Assembly: GCA_017410375.1 (NCBI GenBank)
Contig: JAFQQW010000066.1
Coordinates: 53,042 to 117,041 of the forward strand
DNA from: Clostridia bacterium
GTDB taxonomy: Bacteria > Bacillota > Clostridia > RGIG6154
DNA length: 64,000 nt
Direction of reading: 5' to 3'
This document shows, one piece after another, positions 28,964 to 39,062 of the stretch; position 1 is the first letter of the stretch, and every line of letters begins with the position of its first letter. The translations under genes were made by a program, and so were the position numbers. The notes beneath the pieces were generated by a model. That model was not told the DNA's origin. It made no database searches and saw nothing but the letters and a program-made list of their open reading frames with translations.

Positions 28964-31900
28964 TTATTTTGTAATCGGCTCACAAAGTGGTGCTAAGGTC
29001 GAGCCGCCGGGTGCATCTGCCCCTGCATACGGTTTTGCACTCCATACATATACCTTCCGGTTATCCGAAATGGCGCCCACATATGGAGTAAGAGGCGTAA
29101 TTACAACATCTTCGATGGATTCTACGCCCAGCATTTCTCCACCGCTTCCGTAATTTACCACAAAGAGCCTTGCGGTTACGGTTCCGTCACTTGAAAGTGC
29201 AAATTTATCCTCTCTCTTTGTCACTTCCACCTTAAAGGTTGTGCCGGCATCCACCAGATACAGGTTGGTCTTATCCAGCTTGGGATTGCTTGACATGTGA
29301 TACGGTTTCCAGGTCGCGGTAGTTGTACTGTCGGGCAATGCAACCAAAGCATTTTCTTTATCTTTATAGGTTAAATGATCCACATACACATCTAAACGGG
29401 TGTTGTTTTTTGCATCGTAGCCCACAAGCGGATGATGTTCCGGATGTGTGAGAAGCTGTTTTGTATTTGCAGGTACGGTAACGCCGTTTAATGTATAATC
29501 GGTTGTATTCTGTAGATATCCCGTAATGTATGCACCCAAAAGACCCTCACCGTCTGTTTCATTTTCCACATAAGAGCCGTCCTCTGCATAAGTGAGGGCA
29601 AAGTTGAGCTTTGCATTGTGCAGTTGTGCCACATTAAAGCAGAGCTTAAATTTCAACGCCTCACCACATGCAGAAAACAGACTTTCCACACTAACCGGCG
29701 AGAATGCATTTAAGGTTGCCTCGGAAACGGTAATCACATCGTTTGCATGCAACGGAATCTTATGCACGTTTACAGCTTCTTTTCCGTTTACCGTAATGTA
29801 TTCGGCAGTCGTACCGTCTGCTCTTGCCGTAAGACCTGCTGCTGCAACAGCATCTGCAACGGTAGGCGTTAAAATATCGTCTCCGAAAATATCGGTGCTG
29901 ATTTTGCTTGCAACCACATCATATTCGGTTCCGTTTACCGTAGCCTGAACCGGCTCCTTGCTTAACACAACTTTTTCCAGATACAGAGGTCTTAGTATCT
30001 CTGCAGTTTCCTGCGAAATTGCAGTGGGACCTGAATAAATATCAGTGCTTGTGAGAAAAAGATTCGTCTCCTCTGAAGAAGGAACGAGTGCAATCATGGC
30101 AAGACGGCAATAGGTGTCGGACTGCTTTGCATACTGCACTTTAAATTTCTGATCTTTTTTAAGGGTTACGGTTGCACCGTCCTGCTTGGACCAGAAGAAG
30201 TATCGGTCTTTTGCCGCTTCTCCTGCAAAAGCTTCAGGTCTTGCGGTTGAGTTGTACAATACATCATCAATATAGAATTTTGCAGCACGGGTTGTGGCAT
30301 TTGTCTGATCAAGGTCGGCACGCATAACCCAGACATCATAAGTGCCTTCCACCTTGGATTTGTATACCATAGACGGGCCTTTGCCGTTTTGCATGGCTGT
30401 ATTTTGTTCGTCCCAGACTTTGTATTCATGCTCATTGTTAGCGGTCATGACAGATTTTGAAAGCGTACCCGGCCATACACTGTCTGCTTCATTTACAAAT
30501 TCCGTTACGGGAATAAAGATGGTTCCCTCCGGAAATCTGCCCGTATCATAATAAATACCCGTCGTCTGCGACTGATTGCTCAGCACCGCATTGGAAAGCT
30601 TTTCGGTAAACATCTTTGCTTTAGCAGCCGAATAACGTCTGTTTACACCAACCTTTTGCGTGCCCGTCGCATCATAGTAGTCCTCGCCGTTGATTTCAAC
30701 AACCAGCGCTGTACCTGCGCTGTTTGTGCGGAAACCGATAACAGGTGCATTCACCAATTTATAGGTATACTCAAATTCCTCGGTTTTTACGGTTGTGCCA
30801 TCTTCTTCATAAACAAACGAGCCATCTCCATTTTGCACAGCAGCAACACCTTTATAGCTGATGTCACCGTTCAGCACAAGACCATCATAGTTATTGCCTG
30901 TATTATACACTGAAAATTTAAGACCTTTTTCCAGTTTAAAACCAAGGGCTTTTGCAATCTCTTCTCCGTTTCTAAGAACAAAAGATACCGTTTCCCCTTT
31001 GTAGCCTGCATATCCGGAATCAGCACCCGTGGAGCTATATGACAGGTCAACCGGTGCTTTAAGGAGATTGGGATTTTCAACCATTGCTTTGTGTGTCTCA
31101 AAGTTTCCGTTAGGCGAAATGATTTTTGCGGTTGTCGCGGTTTTGATGCTTGCATAAATATCCGCCTTTGCATTTTCTGTTGGCGGCACAACCAGAACAG
31201 TTGTCCCATTTTCACGAACTTCATTGGAAAGAATTGTGCTTTCGAGCAGGGCTATTCCCTCGCCTGCTTTGTCATACAAAACCGCACTGACCTTTGCGCC
31301 TGCCATTTCGCCGTCTGCAACGGTTTCAAGTCCTGTACCTTTTAAAAGTTCCTCGGTGGACACCACAAGACGGAACAGCTTTGTATCACTCAATCCGATT
31401 GCAGTAACCGGTATGGTAAAACTCTCAAAATCAGACAACAGAGAAATCTGTTTTTCCTCTTCATACGCACCATAGGTATACGGCTTAATTTCGTCTGCGG
31501 ATAGCGGACGCAAAAAGCTTTTGGCAAGCACGGAATTTGTTCCGTCAAGAGCTGTTGCGGTTACTTTAAACTGAATATCCTGATCCGCAGGCACTTTGAT
31601 GATGGTTTCAAAAGGATATTCGTCCACCACTACACTTTCTTCCTTTTCGCCGATGGTATAGTCAAAGGTTACGGATTTTGTATCCTCTGCCATTTTGGTG
31701 GTATAAATATAGGCATAATAATTCTCGCCATTAAACTGTAAAACATGCGCCTTACCGTCTTTAAACGCCTTACTTGTGTCGCCCAAAGTATTTGAAACGG
31801 TGTAGTCGCGCGCAAACAATGGCACATCCACCTCCGGATGTAAAACAACAGATACAATGTCCCTTCCGGGAATGGTTACCGTAAATTTTCCGTCTGTAAT

Positions 31901-34900
31901 TGCAACGGTGGATTGGTTGCCGTCTTTGTCATAAAGGGTTGCCGTTTCGCTGTAAGATGCAGCGTTTGGAATTTTTTCACCGAGTGTAACGGTAGTGGTA
32001 AGCGGTTTTTCGCTCTCATTTACAAGGGCAACGCCAAGGGTATTTTCTTTTCTCGCAGTAAGATAGCTCACCTCAATGCTGTCCGGCTCAACAATCCCTC
32101 GGTCCAGCCACAGCCACATATCTTCTTCATCATAAAATTTCCCCGGCTTAAAACCGTACTGATTGGATGTAAAGTATGCATAGCCCGAATTGACAACAGA
32201 GGGAAATTCTATATTTTTCTCCGAACGCAGCCACACTTCATTGATCAGGAAATCTTCTAAAAGTCCTAAGAATACAGGGATATGATGCCAGTAAATCATG
32301 TTGTAGTCGGGACCGTCGTAGGGATAGCGTGCCTGCTTGTCATGCAGAAGATAGCGATCCCAATAATAGCCGCCATAGTTACCGAATTTGCCGACTATGG
32401 CATTTCTTGCCTGGGTCAGAAGAAATGCATCATCTGTGTACTCCGACATACGGAGCATGGTGCCTGCCCACATGTTCATGGTAATGGCATTGGCGTTTGC
32501 CGGCGTTGCAAAATGCTCGGTAGACATTCCTGCTCTTGCAGGTACCCAGCCCGGTGCAGATTCTTCCTTTAGTTTGTTCTGTGCATCCGATGCCTTGGTT
32601 ACAACGCCATAAGGGTTGCCCACTCTCCATTGCACACCGTCTTTATGGAAAAACCATTTTGCGTTCCCGTTTGCTTCCATTCTTTCTGCGGTTTTAACGG
32701 GATCGACTGTATACGTTTTTGTGGCATAATCATTCTGGTAGCCCGTTGTCCAGAGGGTAGACATACTTAAATGCGCCGCCTCTGTTGCCGCATCTAAATA
32801 TTTCTGCTCGCCCGTGACTTCATAAGCCTGAATAAAGGTGTTTAGCAAGTTATTGGAATCTTCCGGCACATAACCTCCGACAAAAGGTCTGTTGTTAAAG
32901 TCACTTTGGGGGTTGTTAAGATCACTTTCAATAAAGCTGTCTGCTTTTGCTTTCAAAGCATCTATGTATCTTTGATCGGGAAACATATCGTTCATTGCGT
33001 TATAACCTGAAACAGCCCCGAGATTTGAGGCAGCCGAAAAGCTGGCAAGACCTAAATTTAAAAGATACGGTGTTCTTCCCTGCGAAAACTGATACATTCC
33101 GATATATGCCGCCGGCGAAATGGTTTTATCCGGGCCGGTAAGCGGTGCAGGTGCAAACCGGGTATAAGACGCTTCGCCCGCAACACTTTTAAAATGCTTA
33201 CCGCCTCTGGACAGCGCAAAAGCAACAGAAGGAACCAGTCTTTCCTCCAGAATCTGCTCGTTTTCGGTTAAGGCATAGCGCTGTGCAAGTTCAATGATAT
33301 TGGACTGACTTACATACCCGCTCGCTTCCATATTATAAAAGCCCTTGTCTTTATCGTCCCAACCACCATAGACATCGTCCAAAACAAGATCCGTGGTATT
33401 ATAAATGGCTTCGTTAATGGAATGATAGTAATTGGTTCTTAAGTCCACACAGTTATACATATCCTCTGCCACATGAACATAATTTTCATACCAATCGGCA
33501 TTGTTATACACAATTCTGTATGCAAAATCGTATGATTCTCCTGCTTTAAACTGTGAACCCTTATCATTTAAAAGCGGTGCAACCAGCTGGCCGCGAACGT
33601 AGCCGTTCGGGGAACGGAACATCACACCGAATGCTGAATCACCGGGAGTTGCAACCCCTTGTCGCACATAAGTCGGATCCACCACAACCCCTTTGGTCAT
33701 CGCATTTTCCCCTTCTCCGAAGGTAAAGGTTACCATGGGTGTAAACATCATGTATTCCGAAAGCACACAGCTGTCCTCGGGTACAAAATCCTTAACAAAG
33801 CTCAGCGGTGCAGTTACTCTGCTGAAAGAACCGTCTTCAAATTCATTGCCCGTAAAAAAGGCAAAGGAATACGCACCGTCTGTTTTCATGGTTGCGTTAA
33901 AAGTCGCCTTGGGTTCCTGACACAGTGCATCAAATTCAAAGGTTAACGTTGCGTTCAGATTATCGGAAGACATTCCTAAAACAATGGCATCTCCATTTCT
34001 TGTCATGGAGGTGGGAATCAGCCATTCCGGTCTGCCTGTTTTGTAAAATTCCTGTGTTGCACCAAATGTTACTTCTCTGTCAAAGCCCTCATAGGTTGCA
34101 CGAAATACCATTTTCGAAAGGGCTGAAAGATCCACTAAGGGACGTTCGGCATTGTAGGGTGCCTCCAAAGCACGCATTGCAAGAACGCCCAATTCCTCGC
34201 TTCTTGCTTTGACCAAAATCCATTCATTATCCTTCTTCATATAGATTTCGTTCTGAACAAGTGAACCCTTCTCGCCGTTGCCCTGATAAAACACCATTTT
34301 CATTTTGTCGTTTTCAATGGTTTCGGTTTTGGTATCAGACATTGCCCGTGTTGCCCACAGGGGATACCGGGCAGGCACAAGCTGACTGTTGGTTCCGTCA
34401 TCTGCGTAATATACCGCGTATTCCGCTTCAACATTGGAGGGAACATAATCTAAATCGCCGGTTATGATTACACCACCGCAACGGGCATAATAAGCAGAGG
34501 TATCCTGAAGATTCAGCGTATGCGTTCCTTCGTCAAAGTCATAGACGCCTGCTTCCTGCCACGCATAGCCTGATTTGCCGTGGGCACCGAAGGTAACGTC
34601 GGAGCGAACACCGTCAACTGCCACGCGGAAAAATCTTCTGCCCGGATGGTCATTCGGGAAGTCTTTAGAGCTTACCCATACTTTGTATGTACCCGGAGCT
34701 ACAATGTTAAAATTCAAAACTGCATCGTCTGTTGTGTTTTCGATAAAAATATCGGAATCAACGGAAGTCGCAGATTTGCCTCTCATGGCATAATTCCCCT
34801 CGGGAATCCAACATCCCAAATCAAAATGCGCGCTCCCGTAAAAATAAATAACGCTGTCCGCGGTTATTTGTTTGCTTGTCAGGGAAGCGGTATACGTTTC

Positions 34901-35302
34901 AGCATCCCACCGGGATGTAAAGTTCAGGCTATCACAAAGAAATTCCAGCGGAACAAGTGCTTCGCTGTCTGCTGAAATTGCAGCTGCATCTAATTTCACG
35001 GGTGTGCCGTCAACCGTTGCAATATCAGACTTCAAAGTAACGGTCAGACGTTTCCCGTTTTTACCTGCGACAACAAATGTTTCATTTGCTTCATTCCACT
35101 GCACGGTTGCACCAAGTGCCTCTGAAACAGCGCGTAGCGGAATCAGAATTGCCGAGTCTGTAACCACAGGGGAAACCGCGGATACAAGTGGTGTTCCGTT
35201 TATCAATACTGTAACATCCCTTTGCTCTGCCATAATGGGAAGTGTAGCCAAAATTGAAAACAATATTGCAAAGCAAACCAGTAAAGCAACAAATCTTTTC
35301 AA
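28964..35302 (-). CDS. Giant secreted protein: stalk domain, CBM-like domain, putative (alpha/alpha) catalytic module, duplicated C-terminal module
   Basis: About 2112 aa. Signal peptide 1-25, then a PF07833 stalk domain (~27-145), a CBM-like domain (~150-285), and a large region (~300-1200) with helix-rich motifs such as YHSINEAIYNTTDL, YGGWDDKDKGFYNME and IYWHHIPVFLGLLEDFLIN, suggesting an (alpha/alpha) toroid enzyme. I cannot name a CAZy family. Residues up to about 1350 are homologous to 40594-45528. The last ~730 residues are homologous to the separate protein at 36846-39059. The ATG at 35311 directly abuts its AAAGG, so the TTG at 35302 (9 nt away, matching the paralogue's start) is preferred. 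It lies between the GH20-like and GH2 genes, probably co-transcribed. Confidence 0.75.
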   Translation of the reverse strand: MKRFVALLVCFAILFSILATLPIMAEQRDVTVLINGTPLVSAVSPVVTDSAILIPLRAVSEALGATVQWNEANETFVVAGKNGKRLTVTLKSDIATVDGTPVKLDAAAISADSEALVPLEFLCDSLNFTSRWDAETYTASLTSKQITADSVIYFYGSAHFDLGCWIPEGNYAMRGKSATSVDSDIFIENTTDDAVLNFNIVAPGTYKVWVSSKDFPNDHPGRRFFRVAVDGVRSDVTFGAHGKSGYAWQEAGVYDFDEGTHTLNLQDTSAYYARCGGVIITGDLDYVPSNVEAEYAVYYADDGTNSQLVPARYPLWATRAMSDTKTETIENDKMKMVFYQGNGEKGSLVQNEIYMKKDNEWILVKARSEELGVLAMRALEAPYNAERPLVDLSALSKMVFRATYEGFDREVTFGATQEFYKTGRPEWLIPTSMTRNGDAIVLGMSSDNLNATLTFEFDALCQEPKATFNATMKTDGAYSFAFFTGNEFEDGSFSRVTAPLSFVKDFVPEDSCVLSEYMMFTPMVTFTFGEGENAMTKGVVVDPTYVRQGVATPGDSAFGVMFRSPNGYVRGQLVAPLLNDKGSQFKAGESYDFAYRIVYNNADWYENYVHVAEDMYNCVDLRTNYYHSINEAIYNTTDLVLDDVYGGWDDKDKGFYNMEASGYVSQSNIIELAQRYALTENEQILEERLVPSVAFALSRGGKHFKSVAGEASYTRFAPAPLTGPDKTISPAAYIGMYQFSQGRTPYLLNLGLASFSAASNLGAVSGYNAMNDMFPDQRYIDALKAKADSFIESDLNNPQSDFNNRPFVGGYVPEDSNNLLNTFIQAYEVTGEQKYLDAATEAAHLSMSTLWTTGYQNDYATKTYTVDPVKTAERMEANGNAKWFFHKDGVQWRVGNPYGVVTKASDAQNKLKEESAPGWVPARAGMSTEHFATPANANAITMNMWAGTMLRMSEYTDDAFLLTQARNAIVGKFGNYGGYYWDRYLLHDKQARYPYDGPDYNMIYWHHIPVFLGLLEDFLINEVWLRSEKNIEFPSVVNSGYAYFTSNQYGFKPGKFYDEEDMWLWLDRGIVEPDSIEVSYLTARKENTLGVALVNESEKPLTTTVTLGEKIPNAASYSETATLYDKDGNQSTVAITDGKFTVTIPGRDIVSVVLHPEVDVPLFARDYTVSNTLGDTSKAFKDGKAHVLQFNGENYYAYIYTTKMAEDTKSVTFDYTIGEKEESVVVDEYPFETIIKVPADQDIQFKVTATALDGTNSVLAKSFLRPLSADEIKPYTYGAYEEEKQISLLSDFESFTIPVTAIGLSDTKLFRLVVSTEELLKGTGLETVADGEMAGAKVSAVLYDKAGEGIALLESTILSNEVRENGTTVLVVPPTENAKADIYASIKTATTAKIISPNGNFETHKAMVENPNLLKAPVDLSYSSTGADSGYAGYKGETVSFVLRNGEEIAKALGFKLEKGLKFSVYNTGNNYDGLVLNGDISYKGVAAVQNGDGSFVYEEDGTTVKTEEFEYTYKLVNAPVIGFRTNSAGTALVVEINGEDYYDATGTQKVGVNRRYSAAKAKMFTEKLSNAVLSNQSQTTGIYYDTGRFPEGTIFIPVTEFVNEADSVWPGTLSKSVMTANNEHEYKVWDEQNTAMQNGKGPSMVYKSKVEGTYDVWVMRADLDQTNATTRAAKFYIDDVLYNSTARPEAFAGEAAKDRYFFWSKQDGATVTLKKDQKFKVQYAKQSDTYCRLAMIALVPSSEETNLFLTSTDIYSGPTAISQETAEILRPLYLEKVVLSKEPVQATVNGTEYDVVASKISTDIFGDDILTPTVADAVAAAGLTARADGTTAEYITVNGKEAVNVHKIPLHANDVITVSEATLNAFSPVSVESLFSACGEALKFKLCFNVAQLHNAKLNFALTYAEDGSYVENETDGEGLLGAYITGYLQNTTDYTLNGVTVPANTKQLLTHPEHHPLVGYDAKNNTRLDVYVDHLTYKDKENALVALPDSTTTATWKPYHMSSNPKLDKTNLYLVDAGTTFKVEVTKREDKFALSSDGTVTARLFVVNYGSGGEMLGVESIEDVVITPLTPYVGAISDNRKVYVWSAKPYAGADAPGGSTLAPLCEPITK

Positions 35303-35329
35303 AAAAAGCATCCTTTCTAACTTTTCATC

Positions 35330-36766
35330 CTATACAAGTCTTTTTTCTATTTCAAGCAGTCCTTGGACTGCACCGTCAAATGCTTCGGTGTCGACATAGC
35401 CGGTGGTGTTCCAGGTTCTGTCCGACAATGCCGGAAGGTCTTTTAAAACTCTTTTTATTTCCTGTTCATATGTACAGCTCCAGGTACAGAGCATACCACC
35501 GATAACACTGTTGTCCGGCTGAATTTCCATACCGCCGTATGCCTTTGAAAACTTTGCCCAGTTGTCCCATTTATAAAGGTTCCAGTCGTATCCTGCAACA
35601 GACCAATTCAAATCTTCCGCATCAGCGAAAGAAGCGGTGGGTGGCAGGATATACAGAGGCTTCCAGGAGGCGTTGATAATTTTAAAGCCGCCGTCTAAAA
35701 GCTCGTTTGTGGTCTGATAAAAGTTTTCCCACGAAACAACGATTGTGTCTCTTGAAATCTCTTCCGACCCCTCTTTAGGGAATCCCTCCCATACAATGGG
35801 CGTTCTTCCGAGAGAAAAACAAATGTCTATAATTTTCCTGGCAAAATGGCTGTACATACTTCGGGTTGAGGCAAACCCGTTTTCTTTCATATATTTTCGG
35901 CAATGCTTACAAGAAAGCCAGTTCTGATGTCTTGCCTCGTCACATCCTACATGAATATATTTTGATTGTTTAAAAATTTCGGCAATTTCAGTAAGCATTG
36001 CGCGGATGTCTTCAAAAATAGTGGGTCTTCCGATACACATAATGTTATCATTAAATGTAGCTTCTACGTTAATTGCGCCATCTGTCTCGCTTGATTTTTC
36101 AGTATCATATTCATTTCCGAAGCGATTCGGATAAACGGCATTTAAATGAGCGGAATGTCCGATTCCCTCAAATTCGGGAACAAGCTCAATTTCCGCATCT
36201 TTTGCGTATTCAACCAAAAAAGAAAGTTCTGTTTTTGTGTACGCCTTTCCCTTGGTTGCTGCCTCAGGCAAGCAATCCAAGGGAAGCGTCCACAGCTCGT
36301 TATCCGTAAAATGAAGTTGTAAAAATTTAATCTTGTTGACATAACATAAGTCAACATAGGATATAAGGGTTTCAAAGGGATGAAACTGTCTTCCGAGATC
36401 AATCATAAGACCGCGGAAGGCGTTATCGGGTTTATCTGTAATTTCGGTATTCCTTAAAAGATACTGATCTCCGTCGCGTTCTAAAAGCTGAAGCAAGGTA
36501 GAAAGCCCGTAAGACGCACCGGCTTTTGTTTTGGCAAAAACGGTGTTTCCCTGTATCTCATATTCCTCTTCGGCTAAAGCTTCCTTGTGCTTAACATAAA
36601 TTCCGCCCTCGCCCTCTTTAAAACACAAACCGAAAACCTTGTAAGCAATGCGTGAAAACGCCTTTTTACAGGAAGAAAATATATCGTCAGAAGCGATGCA
36701 GGGTAAAATATTTAAAACACCGCTTTCTTTGTAATGCTTGGGCTTTGGTATAATCAACGGAATCAC
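35330..36766 (-). CDS. GH20-like beta-N-acetylhexosaminidase
   Basis: A 478-aa protein with the GH20 layout: an N-terminal zincin-like alpha/beta domain (~1-110) and a TIM barrel beginning FRGLMIDLGRQFHP (compare RGLMLDVARHF in the family). The catalytic Asp-Glu pair is at 276-277 in YIHVGCDEARH, where GH20 usually has H-x-GGDE; here Cys replaces the second Gly. Substrate-assisted removal of terminal N-acetylhexosamines is the family reaction, but the unusual motif leaves room for another sugar. No signal peptide, so intracellular. The ATG at 36766 follows AAGGAGTG. It ends 27 bp before the giant protein gene and is preceded by a terminator, so it starts a new transcription unit. Confidence 0.8.
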   Translation of the reverse strand: MIPLIIPKPKHYKESGVLNILPCIASDDIFSSCKKAFSRIAYKVFGLCFKEGEGGIYVKHKEALAEEEYEIQGNTVFAKTKAGASYGLSTLLQLLERDGDQYLLRNTEITDKPDNAFRGLMIDLGRQFHPFETLISYVDLCYVNKIKFLQLHFTDNELWTLPLDCLPEAATKGKAYTKTELSFLVEYAKDAEIELVPEFEGIGHSAHLNAVYPNRFGNEYDTEKSSETDGAINVEATFNDNIMCIGRPTIFEDIRAMLTEIAEIFKQSKYIHVGCDEARHQNWLSCKHCRKYMKENGFASTRSMYSHFARKIIDICFSLGRTPIVWEGFPKEGSEEISRDTIVVSWENFYQTTNELLDGGFKIINASWKPLYILPPTASFADAEDLNWSVAGYDWNLYKWDNWAKFSKAYGGMEIQPDNSVIGGMLCTWSCTYEQEIKRVLKDLPALSDRTWNTTGYVDTEAFDGAVQGLLEIEKRLV

Positions 36767-36804
36767 TCCTTATAAAAAATCGCGAATATAAACCTCTGTT
36801 TTTT

Positions 36805-36833
36805 AAAAGCACCCTAGGGTTAAGGGTGCTTTT
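36805..36833. terminator. Intrinsic terminator after the 737-aa protein gene
   Basis: The stem AAAAGCACCCT / AGGGTGCTTTT closed by a 7-nt loop is AT-flanked on both sides. It separates the 36846-39059 gene from the GH20-like gene downstream on the minus strand. Confidence 0.85.
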
Positions 36834-36845
36834 ATTCTGTTGTTC

Positions 36846-39059
36846 TTATTCTTTCGTAATGGGGTCACACAAGGGAATCATTTCAGTGCCTCCGGGTGCA
36901 TCTGCACCTGCGTACGGCGTTGTGTTCCATACATATACTGTCTGATTGTCCGAAACGGTGCCCACATACGGGGTAAGCGGTGTAATTACAACATCTTCAA
37001 TGGTTGCTACACTCGTCATTTTTCCATCATTACCGCAGTTGATTACAAACAGCTTTGCGGTTACTGTGCCATCACTTGAAAGTGCAAATTTGTTGTCTCT
37101 CTTCGTAACCTCAACCTTAAAGGTTGTGTTTGCATCTACAAGGTAAAGGTTGGTTTTATTGAGCTTCGGTGTGCTCGAAATACGATAGGGCATCCAGGTT
37201 GCTGTTGTTGTGCTGCCGGGCATTAGTGTCATCGCGTTTTCTCTGTCCTTATAAGCCAGGTTGCTGACATTAAAGTCAAGACGATTGTTGCTGCTTGCAA
37301 CAAAAGAGGTAATCTTATGTCCAGCAGGATGCGCAATGATCTGCTTAGAATTTGCAGGAACAGTAACACCGTTTAATGTATAATCGGTTGTATTCTGTAC
37401 ATATCCCGTAATGTATGCACCCATAAGTCCTTCACCGTCTGTTTCGTTTTCCACATAAGAGCCGTCCTCTGCATAAGTGAGTGCAAAGTTGAGCTTTGCA
37501 TTATGTACAGCCGTAGGATTCAGACAAAGCTTGGTCGGCACACCTGTAGTATAGGAAGAACCGCATGCCGCAAACAGAGCTTCCACACTAACCGGGGAAA
37601 ACGCATTTAAGGTTGCCTCAGATACTGTAATCACATCGTTTGCTTGCAAGGGAATCTTGTGTGCATTTACAACCTCTTTGCCGTTTACCGTAATGTATTC
37701 AGCAGTCGTGCCGTCTGCCTTTGCAGTAAGACCTGCTGCTTTGATTGCATCTGCAACGGTAGGTGTTAAAATATCGTCACCGAAAATATCGGTGTTGATT
37801 TCACTTGCAACCACATCGTATTCGGTGCCGTTTACAGTCGCTTTAACAGCATCCTTGCTCAATATAACCTTATCTAAGTAAAGTGCTCTTAATGCAACAG
37901 CCGTATCCTGCGAAATCGCGGTCGGGCCTGAATAAATATCTGTACTTGTAAGCGGAAGATCAATTGCCGCGTTGGACGGAACAAGTGCAATCATGGCAAG
38001 ACGGCAATAGGTGTCCGACTGCTGTGCGCACTGCACTTTAATTTTCTGGTTCTTTGCAAGGGTTACGGTTGCACCGTCCTGCTTGGACCAGAAGAAGTAA
38101 CGGTCTTTTGCACCTGTGCCTGCAAAATCATCGGGTCTTGCGGTTGAGTTGTACAAGACATTATCAATATAAAATTTTGCGGGACGGGTGGTATCATTTG
38201 TTTTATCAAGGTCTGCACGCATAACCCAAATGTCATAAGTGCCTGCAACCTTGGATTTAAATACAGCAGAAGGTCCTAAACCTGTTGTCATAGCCGCATT
38301 GTTTTCGTCCCATACTTTGTATTTGTGTTCATTGTTTACCATAGAACCACAGTCGGCAAGATTGCCGGGCCATACACTGTCGGACTCATTATCAAATTCG
38401 GTTACAGAAATGAAGATTGTACCTTCAGGGAATTTACCTGTATTGTAGGTTGAACCAATGCTCTGAGACTTATTGCTAAGCACTGCATTGGAAAGCTTTT
38501 CGGTAAAAAGTTTTGCCTTTGCGTCTTTATAGCGTCTGGTTACACCAATCTTGGTTGTACCGGTTTCGTCATAGTAGTCTGCACCGTTGATTTCAAGAAC
38601 CAGTGCTGTACCTGCGTTGTTTGCACGGAAGCCGATAACGGGTGCATCAACCAGCTTATAAGTATAAGAAAACTCTTCCATTTTAATGGTTGTACCGTCT
38701 TCTTCATACACAAGCGAGCCATCTGCATTCTGCATGGCAGCGGTGCCTGTATAAGTGATATCTGCGTTGACCACAAGACCGTCAAAATCGTTTCCTGTGT
38801 TGTATGCCGAAATCTTAAGCCCTTTTTCCAGCTTAAAGCCAAGCGCTTCGGCAACCTCGCCTCCGTTTTGCAAAACGAAGGATACAGTTTCACCACTATA
38901 ACCTGCATAGCCCGAGCTTGCACCTGTACTGCCGTAGGAAAGCGACACGGGTGCTTTAAGGTAGTTCATGTTGTCTTCAATGGTGATTGTAGCTGCCATT
39001 GCGGGAACAACCGAAAGAACCATGCAGATTGTAAGTAACAGTGATACTAATTTTCTCAT
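36846..39059 (-). CDS. Secreted protein duplicating the C-terminal module of the 2112-aa protein
   Basis: A 737-aa secreted protein. Signal peptide ~1-22 (MRKLVSLLLTICMVLSVVPA then MA). The rest matches the final ~730 residues of the protein at 28964-35302 almost throughout; for example KAPVSLSYGSTGASSGYAGY against KAPVDLSYSSTGADSGYAGY, then shared YFFWSKQDGATVTL and TPLTPYVG blocks. Several beta-sandwich (CBM-like) domains are likely. No catalytic motif is seen, so it is probably a glycan-binding surface protein. The ATG at 39059 follows TTAAGGAGTG. Its promoter appears to lie about 580 bp upstream, under AraC operator A, leaving a very long structured leader. A terminator follows the gene. 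Confidence 0.75.
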   Translation of the reverse strand: MRKLVSLLLTICMVLSVVPAMAATITIEDNMNYLKAPVSLSYGSTGASSGYAGYSGETVSFVLQNGGEVAEALGFKLEKGLKISAYNTGNDFDGLVVNADITYTGTAAMQNADGSLVYEEDGTTIKMEEFSYTYKLVDAPVIGFRANNAGTALVLEINGADYYDETGTTKIGVTRRYKDAKAKLFTEKLSNAVLSNKSQSIGSTYNTGKFPEGTIFISVTEFDNESDSVWPGNLADCGSMVNNEHKYKVWDENNAAMTTGLGPSAVFKSKVAGTYDIWVMRADLDKTNDTTRPAKFYIDNVLYNSTARPDDFAGTGAKDRYFFWSKQDGATVTLAKNQKIKVQCAQQSDTYCRLAMIALVPSNAAIDLPLTSTDIYSGPTAISQDTAVALRALYLDKVILSKDAVKATVNGTEYDVVASEINTDIFGDDILTPTVADAIKAAGLTAKADGTTAEYITVNGKEVVNAHKIPLQANDVITVSEATLNAFSPVSVEALFAACGSSYTTGVPTKLCLNPTAVHNAKLNFALTYAEDGSYVENETDGEGLMGAYITGYVQNTTDYTLNGVTVPANSKQIIAHPAGHKITSFVASSNNRLDFNVSNLAYKDRENAMTLMPGSTTTATWMPYRISSTPKLNKTNLYLVDANTTFKVEVTKRDNKFALSSDGTVTAKLFVINCGNDGKMTSVATIEDVVITPLTPYVGTVSDNQTVYVWNTTPYAGADAPGGTEMIPLCDPITKE

Positions 39060-39062
39060 GGA

